Part shown: positions 6,801-8,537 of the stretch, piece by piece
How the letters are laid out: every line of letters starts with the position of its first letter
How positions within the stretch are numbered: position 1 is the first letter of the stretch
NCBI GenBank assembly: GCA_051306415.1
Contig: JBPPNE010000229.1
Span: forward strand, 1 to 8,537
DNA from: CBDDRG01 sp051306415
Lineage (GTDB): Bacteria; Pseudomonadota; Gammaproteobacteria; Pseudomonadales; Porticoccaceae
Length of the DNA stretch: 8,537 nt
Direction: 5' to 3'
The notes under the pieces: generated by a model
What the model was told of the DNA's origin: nothing
The model's database searches: none
Seen by the model: the letters and a program-made list of their open reading frames with translations, nothing else
Position numbers and translations under genes: made by a program

Positions 6801-7055
6801 CACGGCCTGCGTCAGATAGTGGAAAAAGGCCGCCGGGTCGGCATCGCCGCGATCGACCTGGTACCAGATACCCGACAGTTGGCGCGCCTCCAGATAGCTG
6901 GCGACCAAGGTGGTCTTGCCCGCGCCGGGCGGCGCACTGATCCAGATCGCCGAATGGGCGCGTTGCTCATCAAGGAGCTGAAACAGTCGCTCGCGTTTCA
7001 GGGCACTGTGCAACCGGGGACGCGTGAGCTTGGCGATAAATGGCACTGCCGACAT
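3882..7055 (-). CDS. Large STAND-ATPase transcriptional regulator with MalT-like NTPase and C-terminal SARP-type wHTH/BTAD
   Basis: A 1057-residue cytosolic regulator. The N terminus is a MalT/LuxR-large-type STAND ATPase: FIAKLTRPRLHSALKRERL (6-24), Walker A APPGAGKTT (41-49, K47), Walker B VIVLDNYQE (127-135, D131), a VVSR sensor motif (161-164) and NGWAVGV (218-224), matching the GW..G motif of MalT-like proteins. Roughly residues 340-800 are alanine- and leucine-rich helical repeats, probably TPR-like, the usual ligand- or partner-sensing part. The C terminus is not a LuxR/GerE helix-turn-helix. From about 818 (VKIYTLGRFSLVVDG) it has an OmpR/SARP-like winged helix, with LLQALIALGGRDVDEWRLAQAL and TLLRLRKLLG. 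A BTAD domain follows (about 918-1057, LYGGPFLQRETERPWMLATRERL through GIAPSVETEALRKRL). It should act as an ATP-dependent activator that oligomerises on signal. The start at 7055 has AAGGGGA with a 5-nt spacer. Transcribed alone and divergently from the CsbD pair; its signal and targets are unknown. Confidence 0.9.
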   Translation of the reverse strand: MSAVPFIAKLTRPRLHSALKRERLFQLLDEQRAHSAIWISAPPGAGKTTLVASYLEARQLSGIWYQVDRGDADPAAFFHYLTQAVGNLATVAQPPLPLFQPEYITDLAGFARRFFREVYRRLGGPSVIVLDNYQEVPPESDFNAVVAEAIEQMPVAINLIVVSRVGPPPQDARLVVNGVIARIDADALRLGPEETAALATADEDMDAATLATLHSRANGWAVGVVLMADHLRRTGSLDYLDASEPVETVFAYFGTEIFQRASFDTRLFLLRTAFLPQITVAMAETLSGNSEAGDILDRLYRQHWFTDRRSGAQVSYQYHALFREFLLARAAATLSAGELIDIKLVAAALLADNDQPELAIALLAEIGDWAALTRLVVERAQSLVAQGRYATLGDWIRGVPAVVIAHTPWLLFWRGRALMPFDPMGSLPDLERAFMLFREHRDAPGVFSAWGSIINAIVWDISGDQRRLDKWMGVLDELSAEHASFTHPQIDWLIAYNAMSSLYLREPQNPRLDEWKTRALELARQSGDVTWRLPTVHMAMLVNIMRGDHARAVVEMAEYPRIGEANLLEAQTALLYFGRAYFESRMGEFETCLATVDTAMATSDTSGIHAWDHQVLTHGVTSSLLLGDLSRAGQLLARLGADPRARAGHSGSNYHLVAGWYDYLQGERERALVHATAAVACADAVGTVYMAGVSRLGLAQALYGLGNIDAGQSVLGAALAIARTIGSRSLAHMCHLVAAAFAYSEGDTHAGDAALIEGLRCGREERYISYPWWRAEMMATLCARALEIDTEVDYVQHIIRARKLRAPSPDIENWPWPVKIYTLGRFSLVVDGAPVSFARKAQKKPLALLQALIALGGRDVDEWRLAQALIDDGDDGDSLKTLSMTLLRLRKLLGHTDAVILTGGKLSLDTAHCWVDAWVFERGLTALSEPTPSPQALDKVLRLYGGPFLQRETERPWMLATRERLHGKFLHGLRRHGQWLEDAQDWPAVITWYQRGLESDPTSEVLYRRLMLCHQQRGEPADAIKVYQRCRSMLSMLLGIAPSVETEALRKRLVDDG

Positions 7056-7067
7056 GCGGCTCCCCTT

Positions 7068-7093
7068 TATTCAATGAGCCTATTCAATGGGTC
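7068..7093 (-). promoter_or_regulatory. Tandem 13-bp repeat in the leader of the large regulator
   Basis: TATTCAATGAGCC (7068-7080) is directly followed by TATTCAATGGGTC (7081-7093), identical at 10 of 13 positions including the first nine. The pair abuts the ribosome site of the regulator gene. Head-to-tail repeats of about one helical turn are the type of site bound by SARP/BTAD and MalT-like activators, so an autoregulatory or translational-control site is conceivable. This function is inference. Confidence 0.4.
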
Positions 7094-7741
7094 GTGAATC
7101 CGCACGCGGATGCTGCCCATAAGCCATGGCAACCGTACCGGATGCCGGCGAGCAATATCACCGCCTCCTTCCGCGGTATACGCCCATTTTTCCCGAAATG
7201 AACCGTACTGATGGCTTCCGAAATTGTCAACCACCGGGGGCCTTCGTCGCGTACTGGGAAATTTCCCAACCCATCCCCGGCTCGAAGCACCCAGCGTCAG
7301 ATTTGTTCCCGGTCTCGCGCGAACGCGATCCAAGCGGGAACGACGACAGTGAGAGCGGCTTTTCGGCGTGCCCGGAACAGGAGCTTGCCGTTCGCCATGT
7401 GCGGAGCAAGCCGCCACCGCGGCCTGGTGACTGCGGCGGATCACCGGGTTCTAGCCACGGCCAGAACCTGATCGTTGATCGGAAGAATCTCGCCGGCATT
7501 AAATCGATTCGCCGACTAACTGACGCGCCGTCGTCAAACGCTTGCCACAAGTGCTCGTGCGGGCAATCCTCGGCGTCCGTGCATCAGTGAAAGCTAGACC
7601 GAAGTCGTCCTGCGCGATCGTCGAATTCCCGCTTGGATTAAGTACGATAGCGTACAGACGCTGCGCTGGTTCGTCGCTACTTTGATCGAGCGTCATCACG
7701 ATAGTCAGCGCCTCGCCATTCAGCCAACAGGAGAAATTATC
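7094..7741. other. Gene-poor divergent intergenic region between the regulator and the CsbD gene
   Basis: About 650 bp with no credible gene. The longest open frames (7126-7590 plus, 7067-7444 minus, 7227-7550 minus) overlap one another, lack ribosome sites and carry no known motif. The region must contain the promoters for the minus-strand regulator and the plus-strand CsbD gene. No confident sigma-70 box pair was found. It holds a perfect 14-bp palindrome at 7255-7268 and a small GTACG-ATAG-CGTAC hairpin at 7642-7655, about 90 bp before the CsbD start. A small RNA or old decayed gene cannot be excluded. Confidence 0.5.
7255..7268. promoter_or_regulatory. Perfect 14-bp palindrome, candidate operator
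   Basis: TGGGAAATTTCCCA is exactly self-complementary with no spacer. It lies about 190 bp upstream of the regulator start and 470 bp upstream of the CsbD start. Its symmetry suits a dimeric DNA-binding protein, but the cognate regulator is unknown and a chance palindrome is possible. Confidence 0.35.
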
Positions 7742-7954
7742 ATGAGTCTACCCAGTGCAGATGAAATGAAAGGCAAGTGGAAACAGCAAGTCGGCGCCGC
7801 CAAGGTTGCCTGGGGCAAGTTAACAGAAGACGAATTGCTGCAGCTCGAAGGCAACCAGCAGAAGTTGGCCGGCCTGATTCAGGAGCGCTACGCTGTTACG
7901 CGTGACGAAGCCGAGAAGCAGGTCAATGACTTCTTCGACAAGCACAAGCCATGA
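7742..7954 (+). CDS. CsbD-family stress-response protein
   Basis: A 70-residue, highly charged, soluble protein with no signal peptide. It shows the CsbD-like pattern: MKGKWKQQVGAAKVAWGKLTEDELLQLEGNQQKLAGLIQERYAVTRDEAEKQVNDFF. This includes the 'W.Q..G..K..WGKLT.DEL..L.G....L.G..Q..YG..R..AE..V..F' register and the normal length (about 60-75 aa). Family members are abundant small proteins induced by general or envelope stress; their biochemical role is not settled. The start at 7742 has AGGAGA with a 7-nt spacer. The frame is open 20 codons further upstream, but that part lacks both a ribosome site and similarity. The SYLF-domain gene begins 92 bp downstream on the same strand, so the two are probably expressed together. 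Confidence 0.93.
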   Translation: MSLPSADEMKGKWKQQVGAAKVAWGKLTEDELLQLEGNQQKLAGLIQERYAVTRDEAEKQVNDFFDKHKP

Positions 7955-8046
7955 CCCAAGTCTCTACAGCCTACTGGCGAGGTCAATCACCGAGTGCGCA
8001 GGCACGACAGCTTGGCCTCGCGTTCCAATCAACCATGGAGAGCAAT

Positions 8047-8537
8047 ATGAACAACTTCCGACGCCGTGCTCGCACTTTGATCCTCGCAACTGCCGCGGCG
8101 CTATACGCCTGCCTCATCAACGGCGCCGCCTACGCCGCATCAACCGCTGAAGACCTGAACAAGGATGCCGAGCAGGCACTTCAAACTCTGTACAAGAGCA
8201 ATCCGCTGGCCCGGGATATTTCGAAGAAGGCCAAGGGCATCCTGGTGTTCCCCCACATCGTCAAAGCCGGACTGGTGTTCGGAGGCTCTTATGGTGAAGG
8301 TGTGCTGACCAAAAAATCGACCGTCGCCGGCTATTACAACTCCGTATCCGCATCCTGGGGCTTGCAGGCCGGCGCCCAGTCCTACGGCTACGCAGTGTTT
8401 CTCATGAATGACAAGGCACTCACCTATCTCGACAAATCGGAAGGCTGGGAGCTGGGTGTCGGGCCAACTGTAGTTGCTGTAAATGAAGGGGTTGCCAAGA
8501 ACCTTTCGACGTCAACTCTGAAAGACGATGCGTATGC
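8047..8537 (+). CDS. Secreted SYLF (YSC84-like) lipid-binding-domain protein, 3' end beyond window
   Basis: The first 163 codons are visible and the gene runs off the window. A signal peptide covers residues 1-30: FRRRAR, then a hydrophobic core TLILATAAALYACLINGAAYA, with probable AYA cleavage before AST. The mature part begins with a helix (EDLNKDAEQALQTLYKSNPLARDISKKAKGILVFP) and continues into the SYLF/DUF500 core: VKAGLVFGGSYGEGVL, YYNSVSASWGLQAGAQSYGYAVFLMNDKAL and GWELGVGPTVVAVNEG. SYLF domains bind phosphoinositides and other lipids in eukaryotic YSC84/SH3YL1; bacterial copies are periplasmic or envelope proteins of unproven role. Cys22 lies inside the hydrophobic core without a clear lipobox, so a lipoprotein is less likely. 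The start at 8047 has GGAG with a 6-nt spacer. An in-frame ATG at 8035 is possible but has no ribosome site. Confidence 0.92.
   Translation, partial: MNNFRRRARTLILATAAALYACLINGAAYAASTAEDLNKDAEQALQTLYKSNPLARDISKKAKGILVFPHIVKAGLVFGGSYGEGVLTKKSTVAGYYNSVSASWGLQAGAQSYGYAVFLMNDKALTYLDKSEGWELGVGPTVVAVNEGVAKNLSTSTLKDDAY

Noticed and set aside
6099..7097. 332-aa plus-strand open frame opposite the ATPase domain
   Set aside because: It is the antisense shadow of the Walker-motif-bearing region. No domain is recognised and it runs through the regulator's start site.
7126..7590. 154-aa plus-strand open frame in the intergenic region
   Set aside because: No ribosome site, low-complexity polar composition, no motif, and competing frames on the other strand.
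7642..7655. GTACG-ATAG-CGTAC mini-hairpin as a terminator or sRNA end
   Set aside because: The stem is only 5 bp with no T-run, too weak to call.

Overview
The window looks like an accessory stretch of a GC-rich proteobacterial chromosome, probably beta- or gammaproteobacterial. The clues are the IS3 and IS5-type transposase remnants, a CsbD/SYLF stress-gene pair, strong AGGAG-type ribosome sites and decayed dispersed repeats of a kind familiar from these classes. The genus cannot be named from the sequence. I see no rRNA, tRNA, CRISPR array or convincing defence or biosynthetic system.

Layout. 32-688 (minus) encodes an intact flavin-split-barrel protein of the pyridoxamine 5'-phosphate oxidase-like family. 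Its upstream region is replaced after a few dozen bases by an insertion-sequence graveyard (about 725-1567). This holds a short 5' piece of an IS5-like transposase, fused to an IS3-type OrfB that carries two single-base frameshifts and one nonsense codon but keeps its DDE residues. A short C-terminal scrap of another IS3-type transposase follows. Next, on the minus strand, come an unrecognised 309-aa protein (1589-2518), a perfect 12-bp inverted repeat, and a 116-residue secreted IPT/TIG-like protein (2666-3016).

From 3017 to 3881 there is no credible gene. The stretch contains a decayed palindromic dispersed repeat (about 3566-3637) and a MITE-like unit (3701-3851) bounded by perfect 12-bp inverted repeats. 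That unit ends just downstream of the largest gene, a 1057-aa minus-strand regulator (3882-7055). The regulator combines a MalT-like STAND ATPase and a helical repeat sensor with a SARP-type winged helix and BTAD domain at the C terminus, in place of the usual LuxR helix-turn-helix. Its leader carries a tandem 13-bp repeat directly in front of the ribosome site.

A second gene-poor stretch (7094-7741) contains a perfect 14-bp palindrome. It precedes a plus-strand pair: a 70-aa CsbD-family stress protein (7742-7954) and a secreted SYLF/YSC84 lipid-binding-domain protein that runs off the window (8047 onward).

How they work together: the CsbD-SYLF pair is a plausible envelope or general stress module, and the large regulator diverges from it across about 690 bp, so regulation of that pair is possible but unproven. 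The 309-aa and IPT/TIG genes may be functionally linked by adjacency only. The most noteworthy items are the regulator architecture with its leader repeats, the unknown 309-aa/IPT pair, the MITE-like element and the three-part transposase mosaic. I did not find a clearly new multi-gene system.
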